A stretch of 64,000 bases of DNA from Rubrobacter taiwanensis (GCF_004337705.1 NZ_SKBU01000020.1:1-64000), one strand, 5' to 3'. Counted from the stretch's first letter, positions 10,848 to 19,709 are shown. Numbers and translations are program-made. The notes: generated by a model from the letters alone, not told the origin.

Positions 10848-11003
10848 TCAATACCCCGGCACGGGGACTTCGTCGAACTCTTCCCGGGGAGCTCCGCACT
10901 CAGGGCACCTTTCCGGAAGCTCTCCTTCGGCCCTGTATCCGCACCGGGTGCAGGCCCACAGAACGGGGACCGCGTCCGGCTCGTCGTTCCGGTCGTCCGG
11001 CAT
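10848..11003 (-). CDS. Rubredoxin-like small zinc/iron protein
   Basis: 51 residues. The pattern W-x-C-x2-C-GY...CPECGAPREEF is the rubredoxin-like knuckle found at the C terminus of rubrerythrins and as free mini-rubredoxins. It binds Fe or Zn and may transfer electrons in oxidative-stress defence. ATG 11003 is chosen because GGAAGGGG lies about eight bases ahead; the upstream in-frame extension lacks conserved features. Confidence 0.8.
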   Translation of the reverse strand: MPDDRNDEPDAVPVLWACTRCGYRAEGELPERCPECGAPREEFDEVPVPGY

Positions 11004-11056
11004 AAGTTGCGCCCCTTCCTGGCTCGCTGCCACTGATATCCGGTCTTGTACCCGGT

Positions 11057-11090
11057 GAGAGGGCCGGTTATGCCTCCACAACCGGCTCTC
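11057..11090 (-). terminator. Hairpin at the 3' end of the YjzC-like gene
   Basis: GAGAGGGCCGGTT (11057-11069) pairs with AACCGGCTCTC (11080-11090) with a 2-base bulge. It overlaps the stop codon of the minus-strand gene just upstream and precedes the rubredoxin-like gene, so it may end or attenuate transcription between them. Confidence 0.5.
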
Positions 11091-11307
11091 AACCCTGGAT
11101 GTTGGTCTCGCGCCAGCGGGTGTGCGGGCCCAGTCCCGCCACCTCGGGGAACGGCTCTCCCCTGGAGAGCTGGACGTAGACCGGCGGCAGCATGGTCCCC
11201 CGGTCGCACACGTACGTGCCCGAGAACGGGGCCCGGTCGCCCGGCTTGAAAGTCGGGGCGTACGGGCGGTAGCGGGAGATCACCCGCTCCAGAACCCGCG
11301 CTGCCAC
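11089..11307 (-). CDS. YjzC-like small protein
   Basis: 72 residues starting at GTG 11307 behind a perfect AGGAGGTG, which rules out the longer upstream frame. The core, PTFKPGDRAPFSGTYVC followed by YVQLSRGEPFPE, matches the YjzC-like pattern (K-P-G-D-x-A-P-x-S-G-x-Y ... L-x-K-G-x-x-F-P-P). The function of that family is unknown; it is often found in stress-related settings. Confidence 0.65.
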   Translation of the reverse strand: MAARVLERVISRYRPYAPTFKPGDRAPFSGTYVCDRGTMLPPVYVQLSRGEPFPEVAGLGPHTRWRETNIQG

Positions 11308-11387
11308 GGTGAGCCACCTCCTCTCGGCATCAACAAACTCCCCTACCCCTCCTATTAGCGCGGGGTCCGGCCGGGCACAAGGGCCGG

Positions 11388-11648
11388 CTACCGGCCCTCC
11401 AGATCCCGGCGCATCCGGAGCAGGGCGGCCTCGGGGTCGGTGCCCAGCGCCGCGTGCCACTCGGCGAAGGTCCGCAGATCCTCCCGCAGGCGCTCCTGGG
11501 TGTCGTCCCGCAGCAGCTCCCGGTCCTCCTCGCCGAACAGCCCCGGGGCCGCCTCTCCCCGGTCCACCAGCTCCAGTTTCATCCGGGCCAGTATCCTGCG
11601 GGACGCCAGGAGCGCCCGCGCCTGAGATTCGGTGTCTCCGGGCTCCAT
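11388..11648 (-). CDS. Small helical hypothetical protein
   Basis: 86 residues, highly charged and predicted all-helical (ARALLASRRILARMKLELVD, then DRELLRDDTQERLREDLRTF and HAALGTDPEAALLRMRRDLE). ATG 11648 has GAGGGC ahead of it. It lies 31 bases downstream of the MBL lipoprotein gene on the same strand. Family not recognised. Confidence 0.6.
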   Translation of the reverse strand: MEPGDTESQARALLASRRILARMKLELVDRGEAAPGLFGEEDRELLRDDTQERLREDLRTFAEWHAALGTDPEAALLRMRRDLEGR

Positions 11649-11679
11649 GGTGCCCTCATATTACCAGCCAGCGGACCCG

Positions 11680-12543
11680 CTACCCGCCTTTGGAGACCGC
11701 CACGTCCACCCGGCCGTCCTTTATGGTGACGGTGATGTCCCCGTGCAGATCGTTGCGGAAGACCCGCGCGCCGACGGTCTTCAGGCGGCGCAGTGTCTGG
11801 GGCGTGGGGTGCCCGTAGGAGTTCTCGCCCACCTGGATCACGGCGATCTGCGGCCGGAAGCGGCTCAGAAAGAGCGGCGTGGTGCTGGTATTGGACCCGT
11901 GATGATTGACCTTGAGCACGGTCAGCGGTCCGGCGTAGGGGCCCTCGGCCATGTAGCGCTCCTGCGCGGCCTCGGCATCGCCGGCCATCAGCGCCCGGGC
12001 CGGGCCGAAGGTCAGCAGGATGGCCACGGAGTTGTCGTTGGGCTCCTCGGAGAGCTCGCCGGGAGGCGGCGCGATCACGTCCGCCCGCGCCCGGCCCCAC
12101 TCCATGCTGTACCCCTCGCGCACCCGCTCCACCCTCGCGTCCGAGTCCCGGACGGCGCGCAGGAACTCGTTGAAGGTGGTGGTGCCCTTGCTCTCTCCCG
12201 AGAGGTAGACGGTCTCCACCGGGAAGGAATCCAGCACGTCCGCCAGCCCGCCGATGTGATCTGCATCCGGGTGGGTGGCGACTACGCCGTCCAGCTGCTC
12301 GACGCCCCGGCTCCGCAGGAAATCTACCACCTTCGGGCCGGCCTCGGGTCTGCCGCCGTCTATCAGGTAGTTCTCGCCGGCGCTCTGCACCAGGATGGAG
12401 TCTCCCTGCCCCACGTCTATGAAGTGGAGGACCAGAGCCCCGGCCGGCGGGGGCTGGCCCATGACGGGCAGCTGCGCGCAGCCGACGAGCAGCGCCGCGA
12501 GCAGGGCCGGGAAGAGCAGGCGCAGGCCGCTAGCGATCCTCAT
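11680..12543 (-). CDS. ComEC/Rec2-like metallo-beta-lactamase-fold lipoprotein
   Basis: 287 residues. A lipoprotein signal peptide ends in the lipobox LLVGC (Cys22), so the enzyme should be anchored outside the membrane. The domain that follows is the MBL fold found at the C terminus of Com[15 protein letters not shown], then [12 protein letters not shown] (the H-x-D-x-D-H metal motif), [13 protein letters not shown] and [10 protein letters not shown]. ComEC-type hydrolases degrade the non-transported DNA strand, but this stand-alone form lacks the membrane channel, so extracellular nuclease or phosphodiesterase activity is inferred. Its ATG overlaps the previous gene by 14 bases. Confidence 0.85.
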   Translation of the reverse strand: MRIASGLRLLFPALLAALLVGCAQLPVMGQPPPAGALVLHFIDVGQGDSILVQSAGENYLIDGGRPEAGPKVVDFLRSRGVEQLDGVVATHPDADHIGGLADVLDSFPVETVYLSGESKGTTTFNEFLRAVRDSDARVERVREGYSMEWGRARADVIAPPPGELSEEPNDNSVAILLTFGPARALMAGDAEAAQERYMAEGPYAGPLTVLKVNHHGSNTSTTPLFLSRFRPQIAVIQVGENSYGHPTPQTLRRLKTVGARVFRNDLHGDITVTIKDGRVDVAVSKGG

Positions 12544-13156
12544 CCGCCGGGGTGAGGCGGTCGATCCACTCGTCGGCCTCGGCGCGAGTGAGCTCGGTCA
12601 GGGACTTCCCGATCCTCTGCTCCAGCCGCTCGACGCCGTTCTCTCCGCGCAGCTCGACCGCGAGCGTGCGCAGGAGGTTGATCTGGCTCGGACGCGCCGC
12701 CGCGGGGCGGGAGGACCTCTCATCCTTGGCCTCCTCCACGGGCCGTACCGGGCGGTTGCGCCCGTCCGGCCGGGAGCTCTCCCGGCCTCGCGGCGGCGGG
12801 AAGCTCGCGGGCGGAGCGTCGTCCCCGTCGGAGAGCTCCTCGAGCGCCGTGGCGCCGACGTTCACGGCGTCCCGCAGAGCGCGCGCCTTCGCCCGCGTTT
12901 CGGCCATGCGGATGATGTGCGGCGTGATATTGCGCGCGACGTTCTCGGGGTTGGCGTCCCCGATTCCGGAGAAGGTGCGGCCGTCCTCCATGGTGACGGT
13001 GGCCTTGACGATGGCGGTGTTGCCGTTGGACTCGTCCGGGACCTGCAGAAGCTCGGTGTCTATGCCCGAGAGCCCGCGGCTGTGAGCCTCGTCCAGAAGC
13101 CCCGCGAACAACACGTACTGCTTGCCCTGGCGGGTTATGAGGAACTCGTCGCGCAT
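12530..13156 (-). CDS. Putative ssDNA-annealing/recombination protein (Rad52- or Sak-like)
   Basis: 208 residues. The N-terminal domain (1-110) has [43 protein letters not shown] and [18 protein letters not shown]. The last resembles the A-x-T-x-A-x-x-R-A-L-R-x-A-x-N-x-G pattern of Rad52/Erf-type annealing proteins. After a disordered linker the C-terminal 50 residues ([10 protein letters not shown]...[18 protein letters not shown]) match a small module frequent in phage recombination proteins. The neighbours are a DnaC-like loader and a DnaD-like protein, which supports a replication/repair role. The family call is tentative. Confidence 0.55.
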   Translation of the reverse strand: MRDEFLITRQGKQYVLFAGLLDEAHSRGLSGIDTELLQVPDESNGNTAIVKATVTMEDGRTFSGIGDANPENVARNITPHIIRMAETRAKARALRDAVNVGATALEELSDGDDAPPASFPPPRGRESSRPDGRNRPVRPVEEAKDERSSRPAAARPSQINLLRTLAVELRGENGVERLEQRIGKSLTELTRAEADEWIDRLTPADEDR

Positions 13157-13171
13157 CTCTCCGTCCTCTTC

Positions 13172-13990
13172 CTAGCGTCCTCCCCGGGCCGAAACTTCCC
13201 GGTAGTCCGGTCCGTCCAGTTCTATGCCCTCGCACATGGAGACGATGCGGCTCGCCGTGCGCGCGCCGAGTTTGTCTCCCAGGTCCCGCGGCCCGATGTT
13301 GGAGGTGATGATCGTGGGCAGCATCTCCCGGTACCGGTGGTCTATGACCACGAAGAGCCGCTCCTGCACCCACGGGGTGGGCTTCTCGCTCCCCAGATCG
13401 TCCAGCACCAGCAGGTCCGCGCTCTTGACGCTGTGCATCCACTCGTCTATGTCCTGCCCCGGGTCGTTGTACGCCAGGCGCAGGTTGTCCAGGAGCTCGG
13501 GCACGGTCACGAAGAGCGAGGGGACCCGGCGGCGCCGGATCAGCTCGGTCATCACGGCGACGGCGAGGTGCGTCTTGCCGGTCCCCACGTCCCCGCAGAG
13601 GTAGAGTCCCCGGCCGGCTTCCCGGTTCTCCTCCCAGCCGTCTATGTACGCCGTGACCTTCTCAAAGGCCCGGGTGGCCGCGGTGTTGGAGAACCGGTTG
13701 AAGTTCGAGAGGGTGCAGCGCTTCAGGCGCTCGGAGAGACCGCTGCGCTTCAGCAGGCTCCTGATGCGGGCCTCCCGGCGGGCGAGTTCCCACTCCCTGC
13801 GTTCGTTCTTGCGCTCGCACTCGGGGGTGCAGGGATGCACGTACCACTCGCCCGGCCGGCCGTACTTCTTCTGCAGGGCGGGGGGGAACTCCACCCATTC
13901 AGACTCCAGCTCCCGGCCGCAGTGCGGGCAGACGTTGTCGTCGAGCCGCAGCGCCCGGGCCTCCCGCCTACTCCCCGAAGAACCACTCAT
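13172..13990 (-). CDS. DnaC/DnaI-like helicase loader ATPase with zinc finger
   Basis: 272 residues. An N-terminal treble-cysteine zinc finger (CPHCG...HPCTPECERK) is followed by an AAA+ domain: Walker A CGDVGTGKTHLA, Walker B DLLVLDDLGSEK, sensor-1 TIITSNIG and an Arg-rich sensor-2 helix (GARTASRIVSMCEGI). This is the layout of DnaI/DnaC loaders that open the DnaB helicase ring. ATG 13990 follows AAGGAAGG and overlaps the DnaD-like gene by 23 bases, so the two proteins are probably made together. Confidence 0.88.
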   Translation of the reverse strand: MSGSSGSRREARALRLDDNVCPHCGRELESEWVEFPPALQKKYGRPGEWYVHPCTPECERKNERREWELARREARIRSLLKRSGLSERLKRCTLSNFNRFSNTAATRAFEKVTAYIDGWEENREAGRGLYLCGDVGTGKTHLAVAVMTELIRRRRVPSLFVTVPELLDNLRLAYNDPGQDIDEWMHSVKSADLLVLDDLGSEKPTPWVQERLFVVIDHRYREMLPTIITSNIGPRDLGDKLGARTASRIVSMCEGIELDGPDYREVSARGGR

Positions 13991-14651
13991 AGCCTTCCTT
14001 GCGTCGGGCAGCAGCCGATCTATTCTCTCCATAGCTCACCCCCTTCCCGCCCTCGGCAACGAGCTTGAGCCGCCGGTCCTCCTCGAACCGCCGCACGTCC
14101 TCTACGGTCCTCACGCCCCGCTCGACCCACCGCTCCAGAATGGAGCGCACGTAGCCGACCCGCCGGGCGTCGCGCTCGCTGGCGATCCTGAGCGCCTCCC
14201 GCACGGCGTCCGGCGTCATGCCGTCCCGCTCGCAGTAGCCGTTGAGGAACTCCAGGATATGCGGTGCGGGCAGGGTGCCCATGTACCTGAAGTAGTCGTC
14301 CGGCGTGACGCCCTCTGCCCCGGCCTGCACGACCTCGATGCCGGAATCTCCGGAGCCGCCGGCGGCCACCGGCGGGTGTTCGGCGACCTCCAGCCAGCCG
14401 TCGCGCTCGGCCACGAAACCGGCGTTCTTCAGCGCTTCGAGCGAGCGCTCCACCGACTCTGGGGTAGATCTCAGCAGCTCGGCGAGCTCTTCCAGCTCCG
14501 GGGCGTCCAGCCCCACATCGGGGAGGACGCGCAACAGCTCGTAGAGGGCTACCGCCTCGGCTCCGAGGTGCGGCATCCAGCGGATATAGAGCCGGGCGCG
14601 GGCGCCCCGCGCCCCTCTCTGCGCCGGGGGTGTGAGCCTGATCTTCCGCAT
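13968..14651 (-). CDS. DnaD-like replication initiation protein
   Basis: 227 residues. It has an N-terminal winged-helix-like region (AVALYELLRVLPDVG...LRSTPESVERSLEALKNAGFV) and a C-terminal DnaD/DnaB2 domain, ILEFLNGYCERDGMTPDAV, ending in the signature YVRSILERWVERGVRT (Y-x3-IL-x2-W-x3-G-x-x-T). In Firmicutes such proteins bring the helicase loader to origins. The start (ATG 14651 or GTG 14654) lies 5-8 bases after a -10 box with no ribosome site, so the mRNA is probably leaderless. Confidence 0.82.
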   Translation of the reverse strand: MRKIRLTPPAQRGARGARARLYIRWMPHLGAEAVALYELLRVLPDVGLDAPELEELAELLRSTPESVERSLEALKNAGFVAERDGWLEVAEHPPVAAGGSGDSGIEVVQAGAEGVTPDDYFRYMGTLPAPHILEFLNGYCERDGMTPDAVREALRIASERDARRVGYVRSILERWVERGVRTVEDVRRFEEDRRLKLVAEGGKGVSYGENRSAAARRKEGYEWFFGE

Positions 14652-14659
14652 CACCGGTC

Positions 14660-14665
14660 AGTATA
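14660..14665 (-). promoter_or_regulatory. -10 box of a leaderless promoter (dnaD-like operon)
   Basis: TATACT on the minus strand is followed by GACCG and then GTG/ATG. The expected transcription start coincides with the start codon, and no Shine-Dalgarno is present. A weak -35 (TGGAGA) lies 17 bases upstream. Confidence 0.6.
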
Positions 14666-14830
14666 GTCGCCAACGGGGCCGCTCTCCACGGGCAGCGGCA
14701 GAACTACCATGGTTGCCACCCCGAGTTCTTGACGCAGCCCACCACGCCCGGCGGGCCGAAGACCGCGGGCAGGATGAGGACGGCGAGCACGCCGGTCACC
14801 GGTTCAGGGCATATACCCGCAGCGAGACTG

Positions 14831-14836
14831 TATAAT
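14831..14836 (+). promoter_or_regulatory. -10 box of a leaderless promoter (ATP-grasp gene)
   Basis: A perfect TATAAT is followed nine bases later by GTG 14846, with only pyrimidines between (TCCTCTCCC), so no ribosome site exists. The 14666-14830 stretch between the divergent genes holds no gene that I can see. Confidence 0.65.
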
Positions 14837-14845
14837 TCCTCTCCC

Positions 14846-16234
14846 GTGAGGTTCGAGCGCAAACTTCCGGCCCCGAACGAGGTCTTCGACGCGGAAGGCA
14901 GCCCGCGCCCGCCCTACCACCCGGTCCTGGAGGAGCTCGAGAGGATGGGCGCTTGCGGGTGGCGGGAGAGGGCCGAGAGAGCGCACGAGCTGTTGCTTCG
15001 AGAGCAGCACGAGCTCGGCATACCGGAGGGTGACAGGACGCACCCCACGGACTGGGTGCCGCGCATAGTCCCGGCGGAAGACTGGGAGCGGCTGGAGCGG
15101 GGCGTGGAGCAGCGGATGCGCGCCATCAACGAGTTCCTGCGCCGGCTAGAGGCCGGAAAGGAAGAGGTCGTCCCGCAGGAGATCCTGGAGTCCAGCATCC
15201 TCTACGACACGACCACCCCGAACCGCTTCGGGGAGGTCCCGGTACGCCAGGTGGCCTTCGACATCGTGGCGGTCGAGCGGAACGGCCGGTGGGAGTATCA
15301 GGTCATCGAGGAGAACGCCAAGATGCCCGTGGGGCTGGCGCCGATGACCCGGCGCCGCAGAACGGCGGCTGGGGTGGTCTTCCCAGAGTCGCACTCGCGC
15401 CTTCCGGTACGCCCTCTCGACGGCTGGCTGGAGCGGCTCGGGGAGTGCCTGCGGGCGGCCTCCCGGGCTCCGGAGCCCGTGCTCGCCGTGGTCTCCGGCG
15501 GCCCGGAGGACCAGTTCTACCTGGACCACAAGATCTACGCCCGGGAGATGGACGCCATTCTGGCCGAGACGCACGAGCTCGGCTTCGACGGCGAGGGGTA
15601 TCTGGTGCACAGGCCCACCGGGCGCCGGATAGACGTGGTCTACGAGCGCGTAGACGAGGACCGGCTCTACGCGGAGCTGCCCGAGCTCATCGAGTGCCAC
15701 GTGGAGGGGAGGGTGCACGTGCTGTTCGCGCCCAATTCGGAGGTGGTGGACGACAAGGGCGTCTACGCCTTCATACCGGAGATGATCCGCACCTACCTCG
15801 GGGAGGAGCCCATCCTGCAGAACCCGAAGACCCTCTCGCTCGCCGACCCGAAAGACAGGAAGTACGTCCTGGAGCACTTCGAGGAGCTCGTGATCAAGAG
15901 CCGGGGCGGCTACGGCGGCAAGGAGGTCATGATCGGGCCGGAAGAGTCCGGGGAGAACATCGAGCGGTTCCGGCGGCTGGTGGAGGCCGACCCGGTGGAG
16001 TTCATCGCTCAGGAGGTGGTGGACTTCTCGACCCACGTCATCTGCACGGCCGAAGGCGACGAGCTCCTGCTGCGCGACTCGTATGCGGACTACCGCGTCA
16101 TAGCGCTCGCTCCGGACCGGGACACGGTGGAGGTAGTGCCCGGCTCCCTGGCGCGGGTCGCATCCCCCGGCAGGCGCCTCACCAACATCTCCAGCGGAGG
16201 CAAGATGAAAGACACCTGGGTGCTGGCCGGTTGA
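14846..16234 (+). CDS. Circularly permuted ATP-grasp family ligase
   Basis: 462 residues. The order of motifs (FDIVAVERNGRWEYQVIEENAKMP early; DQFYLDHKIYAREM and RIDVVYERVDEDRLY in the middle; LVIKSRGGYGGKEVMIG, FIAQEVVDFSTHV and TNISSGGKMKDTWVL at the end) is that of circularly permuted ATP-grasp proteins (PF04174/PF14403-like). These join carboxylates to amines via acyl-phosphates. Related enzymes usually sit next to alpha-E and transglutaminase genes; here none is present, so the peptide or small-molecule substrate is unknown. GTG 14846 follows a TATAAT box directly. Confidence 0.8.
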   Translation: MRFERKLPAPNEVFDAEGSPRPPYHPVLEELERMGACGWRERAERAHELLLREQHELGIPEGDRTHPTDWVPRIVPAEDWERLERGVEQRMRAINEFLRRLEAGKEEVVPQEILESSILYDTTTPNRFGEVPVRQVAFDIVAVERNGRWEYQVIEENAKMPVGLAPMTRRRRTAAGVVFPESHSRLPVRPLDGWLERLGECLRAASRAPEPVLAVVSGGPEDQFYLDHKIYAREMDAILAETHELGFDGEGYLVHRPTGRRIDVVYERVDEDRLYAELPELIECHVEGRVHVLFAPNSEVVDDKGVYAFIPEMIRTYLGEEPILQNPKTLSLADPKDRKYVLEHFEELVIKSRGGYGGKEVMIGPEESGENIERFRRLVEADPVEFIAQEVVDFSTHVICTAEGDELLLRDSYADYRVIALAPDRDTVEVVPGSLARVASPGRRLTNISSGGKMKDTWVLAG

Positions 16235-16255
16235 AGTCTCCCCGCGCCCGAAGGC

Positions 16256-17086
16256 TCAGTAGCGGGCCTCGAGCAGGATCGGGGAATCGCTCTCGCGTCC
16301 GTAGCGCTCGGCGCTGATCAGCAACCTCAGCGACTCCACGGCGACCTCCAGCTCCCCCAGCCGGGGCTCGGCGGTGGTGAAATAGCGCTGGAAGAAGTTG
16401 CCGACGGCTATCGAGGGGCGGGTCTGCCCAAAGACGAACCATGCCTCGGAGATGAGCAGAAACTGCAGGATGGCGTAAGGCCACCAGCTCACGAACGGCT
16501 CGATAAGCGAGGCGGCGAGGATGTAGATCAGGATGTTGGTGCCGCAGCGGGGGTGGATGCGGCTGGACCTGCGGGCCTCCTCCAGCGTCACCGTGCCGGT
16601 CCGCTCGTAGGCCGCCACCGCCTTATGCTCGGCGCCGTGGTAGCGGCCGAGCGCGGTCAGGCGCATCACGGCGAAGAGTACGAGGAGCAGCGGCAGGATG
16701 GGGAAGGTCGCCAGCAGCTCCAGCGCGCCGCCCGGAAGAGCTCCCCCGGCGGCGGCCCCGAACTCCAGGATCCGCAGGAGGGCGAACATTCCGGCCAGAA
16801 GGGCGAGGAAGGAGAGCAAAGTCTTCAGGGAGCCCAGGACCTGGAGCAGGAAGTTCGCCCAGAACAGCAGGGAGCGGATCACCGGCCAGCGCGAGATCCG
16901 GCGCAAAGCCCCGCTCCCGGGCCGCCACCCGCCGGAGCGCTCCACCCAGACGCAGATGTTCCGGTCGCGCTTGCGGGCCGCGCTGCGGTAGTTGGGGCCG
17001 AAGAAGTCTATCCCGGCGGGGCGGGCCATCCCACCCAGCGTGAGACCGGGCCCGCTCTCCAGTCCGGGTGCTCGCTCACCGCTCAA
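16256..17086 (-). CDS. DUF1385 (YqhQ-like) membrane protein
   Basis: 276 residues. The family signature YHGAEHKAVAAYE, the nearby IHPRCGTN and four to five membrane helices in the C-terminal two thirds identify DUF1385. The N-terminal GGMARPAGIDFFGPNY aligns with the family's GGQAV-x-EGVMM-x-GP start, so translation must begin upstream of it. I prefer TTG 17086, which has AAAGGAG eleven bases ahead, over ATG 17029 inside the motif. Function unknown; the His-rich cytosolic loop suggests metal binding. Convergent with the ATP-grasp gene. Confidence 0.85.
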   Translation of the reverse strand: MSGERAPGLESGPGLTLGGMARPAGIDFFGPNYRSAARKRDRNICVWVERSGGWRPGSGALRRISRWPVIRSLLFWANFLLQVLGSLKTLLSFLALLAGMFALLRILEFGAAAGGALPGGALELLATFPILPLLLVLFAVMRLTALGRYHGAEHKAVAAYERTGTVTLEEARRSSRIHPRCGTNILIYILAASLIEPFVSWWPYAILQFLLISEAWFVFGQTRPSIAVGNFFQRYFTTAEPRLGELEVAVESLRLLISAERYGRESDSPILLEARY

Positions 17087-17227
17087 ATAAGCCCGCGCTC
17101 CTTTCCAGGGTATGCTCTCTAAGCGCAGAAGGATAGCACGCCGCACCGGGCCGCGGACTCCTGAAGAAGTTGCGAAGCTGGTAGACTCTAACCACACGCA
17201 GAGCTTTGTTTGAGAGGAGCTTTGAGC

Positions 17228-18448
17228 TTGAAGGATCCCGAGGCCGGGTCCATCTACCGGGCGGTCTACGTCGGGGTGGCGCTGTTCTTCGCCGTCCTAT
17301 TCTCCGCGCTCTTCATCTACCAGATCCGGGGGATCGTGCTGGCGCTGCTCCTGACGCTCCTCTTCGCGATCATCCTGAGCGCCCCGGTCAACTACATGGC
17401 CCGCAGGGGCGTCCCCCGGGGACTGGGAGTCGTGATAGTCCTGGGCGCTCTGGCGCTCGTGTTCTGGATCACGGGCGTCTCCATAGCCCCCGTCGTCCGG
17501 GAGCAGGCCGAGCAGCTCGCAGAGGAGTTCCCGGCCCTGCTGGCGGCGACCCAGAACTTCGTTCAGGACGTTCAGACCCGCTTCGGGCTGGAGGTCGGCT
17601 TCGAGCTGAACATGAACGAGCTCATGAGCCAGGCTCAGAACCTGCTCTCGATGGACACGCTGGCCGCCGCAGCGGGGCTCGGGGTCAGCGTGGTGACCGT
17701 GATCTCCATGGCGCTCGTGATCGCGATCGGCACCATATACCTCTCCATCAGCCCGATGCCGGTCGTCAACGGCTTCGTCTCCCTCTTCCCGGCCGGCTGG
17801 CGGCCCCGGGTCCGCGAGGTTCTCTCCAGAACCTACAGCACCGTCCAGCGGTGGTTTTTGGGCCAGCTCACCGCCATGATATTCATCGGGATCTTCTCCG
17901 CTATCGCGCTCTCGATCATCGGGATCCAGTTCGCGGTGTTGCTCGGGGTCTTCTCCGGGCTCATCTCTTTCATCCCGTTCGTGGGGCCGGTGATCTCGGT
18001 CATCCCGCCGGTGCTGCTGGCGCTGGTCTCGGGGGACCTGATCTCAGCCATCTGGGTTATCGTGGCCTACACCGCCATCCAGCAGATAGAGTCGAACATC
18101 CTCCAGCCGGTGGTGATGAGCCGGGCCGTGGCCCTGCACCCGGCGGTGGTCCTCTTCGCGATCCTGATCATGGGCACGCTCTTCGGACTCGTGGGGCTCC
18201 TGCTGGCCGTCCCGCTGGTCGCCGCGATTCAGGTGCTGGTGCAAGAGCTGTGGGTCCGGCGCATGGACGAGATGGGCGAAGACCCGGACTCCCCCCCGCC
18301 CCCCGGAGGAAAGGACCGGACGAAGCTCAGGAAGCCGCTCGCGCGGCTGCGGAGAGCCGCAGCCGGCCTTCTGAGCTCTGGAAGCTCCGGGCGGCGAGAA
18401 AACCGGTCGGGACCCCGCCGCGAGCGAACTCCTCATCCTCCAGAATAG
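17228..18448 (+). CDS. AI-2E (PerM/UPF0118) family transporter
   Basis: 406 residues with about eight membrane helices. The family's C-terminal block is clear (GVFSGLISFIPFVGPVISVIP, WVIVAYTAIQQIESNILQPVV and LFGLVGLLLAVPLVAA). Members move autoinducer-2, Na+/Li+ or other solutes; the substrate here is unknown. TTG 17228 has GAGGAG nine bases ahead; an in-frame TTG at 17222 is too close. The basic C-terminal tail (about 40 residues) overlaps the accC 3' end on the other strand by 122 bases. Confidence 0.88.
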   Translation: MKDPEAGSIYRAVYVGVALFFAVLFSALFIYQIRGIVLALLLTLLFAIILSAPVNYMARRGVPRGLGVVIVLGALALVFWITGVSIAPVVREQAEQLAEEFPALLAATQNFVQDVQTRFGLEVGFELNMNELMSQAQNLLSMDTLAAAAGLGVSVVTVISMALVIAIGTIYLSISPMPVVNGFVSLFPAGWRPRVREVLSRTYSTVQRWFLGQLTAMIFIGIFSAIALSIIGIQFAVLLGVFSGLISFIPFVGPVISVIPPVLLALVSGDLISAIWVIVAYTAIQQIESNILQPVVMSRAVALHPAVVLFAILIMGTLFGLVGLLLAVPLVAAIQVLVQELWVRRMDEMGEDPDSPPPPGGKDRTKLRKPLARLRRAAAGLLSSGSSGRRENRSGPRRERTPHPPE

Positions 18449-19709
18449 CCATGTGCAAAGGGATCGTCGTCTCCACCCCGGTGAAGGCGAACTCCTCCAG
18501 CGCCCGCAGGCTGCGCCGGACCACCGCCGCCCGGTCCTCGGCCCACACCACGAGCTTGGCCAGCAGCGAATCGTAGTACGGCGTGATCGTGTACCCTGTG
18601 TACAGGTGCGAGTCCACCCGCACCCCGGGGCCGCCTGGCGGGTTGTAGAACTCTACCGGCCCGGTCTGCGGGAGGAAGTTGCGCCGCGGGTCCTCGGCGT
18701 TGATGCGGAACTCCATCGCGTGCCCCACCGGCTCCAGGTTGTGCTCTCCCAGCCGTTCCCCGGCCGCAACCCGGATCTGCTCGGCCACCAGATCCGCGCC
18801 GGTCACCATCTCCGTGACCGGGTGCTCCACCTGCAAACGGGTGTTCATCTCCATGAAGTAGAACTCGCCGTCGGCCAGCACGAACTCCACGGTCCCAGCA
18901 CCCTCGTAGCCGATCTCCTCCGCCAGCGCCACCGCGGCATCCTGCATCCGGCCGCGCAGCTCCGGCTCAAGACCCGGCGCCGGAGACTCCTCGATCAGCT
19001 TCTGATAGCGCCGCTGAACAGAGCAATCGCGCTCCGGGAAGGCGACCGTGTTCCCGTGCGCGTCGGCGAGCACCTGCACCTCCACGTGCCGCAACCGCTC
19101 CACGAACCGCTCCACGTAGACCGCACCGCTCCCGAAGGCGGCTTCGGCCTCCGCCCGGGCCGCCGTCAGAGCCGCCTCCAGCTCCTCCTCCGAGCGTACG
19201 ACGCGCATCCCCTTTCCCCCGCCGCCGGCGCTCGCCTTGAGCACTATGGGGTAGCCGACCTCACGGGCGACCCGGCGCACCTCACCGGCGTCCGAGCAGA
19301 CGCCCTCGCTGCCGGGCGTGATGGGAACACCCGCCTCCCAGGCTATCCGGCGCGCAGCGGCTTTGTCACCCATCTTCGAGATGACCTCCGAGCTCGGGCC
19401 GATAAACTTTATGCCACAGCGCTCGCAGATCTCGGCGAACCGCGCGTTCTCGGCCAGAAATCCGTAGCCGGGGTGGATCGCATCAGCCCCGGTGAGCTCG
19501 GCGGCGGAGATGATGGCCGGGATGTTCAGGTAGCTTCTCACCGCCGGCGGCGGGCCGATGCACACCGCCTCATCGGCCAGCAAGCGGTGCATGGAGTCCG
19601 CATCGGCAGTGGAGTAGACGGCCACGGTCGGTATCCCGAGCTCCCGGCAGGTCCGGATTACCCGGAGCGCGATCTCCCCCCGGTTCGCTACCAGAACCTT
19701 GTTTATCAT
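18327..19709 (-). CDS. accC: Acetyl-CoA carboxylase, biotin carboxylase subunit
   Basis: 460 residues, full length. It carboxylates the biotin of BCCP with bicarbonate and ATP, the first step of malonyl-CoA synthesis. Seen: the BC N-terminal domain (KVLVANRGEIALRVIR), the ATP-grasp glycine loop KASAGGGGKGMRVV, ERDCSVQRRYQK, MEMNTRLQVEHPVTE and the C-terminal domain. ATG 19709 overlaps the accB stop by four bases (ATGA), so the pair is coupled. Its 3' end runs 122 bases antisense into the transporter gene. No carboxyltransferase gene is adjacent. Confidence 0.96.
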   Translation of the reverse strand: MINKVLVANRGEIALRVIRTCRELGIPTVAVYSTADADSMHRLLADEAVCIGPPPAVRSYLNIPAIISAAELTGADAIHPGYGFLAENARFAEICERCGIKFIGPSSEVISKMGDKAAARRIAWEAGVPITPGSEGVCSDAGEVRRVAREVGYPIVLKASAGGGGKGMRVVRSEEELEAALTAARAEAEAAFGSGAVYVERFVERLRHVEVQVLADAHGNTVAFPERDCSVQRRYQKLIEESPAPGLEPELRGRMQDAAVALAEEIGYEGAGTVEFVLADGEFYFMEMNTRLQVEHPVTEMVTGADLVAEQIRVAAGERLGEHNLEPVGHAMEFRINAEDPRRNFLPQTGPVEFYNPPGGPGVRVDSHLYTGYTITPYYDSLLAKLVVWAEDRAAVVRRSLRALEEFAFTGVETTIPLHMAILEDEEFARGGVPTGFLAARSFQSSEGRLRLSAAARAAS

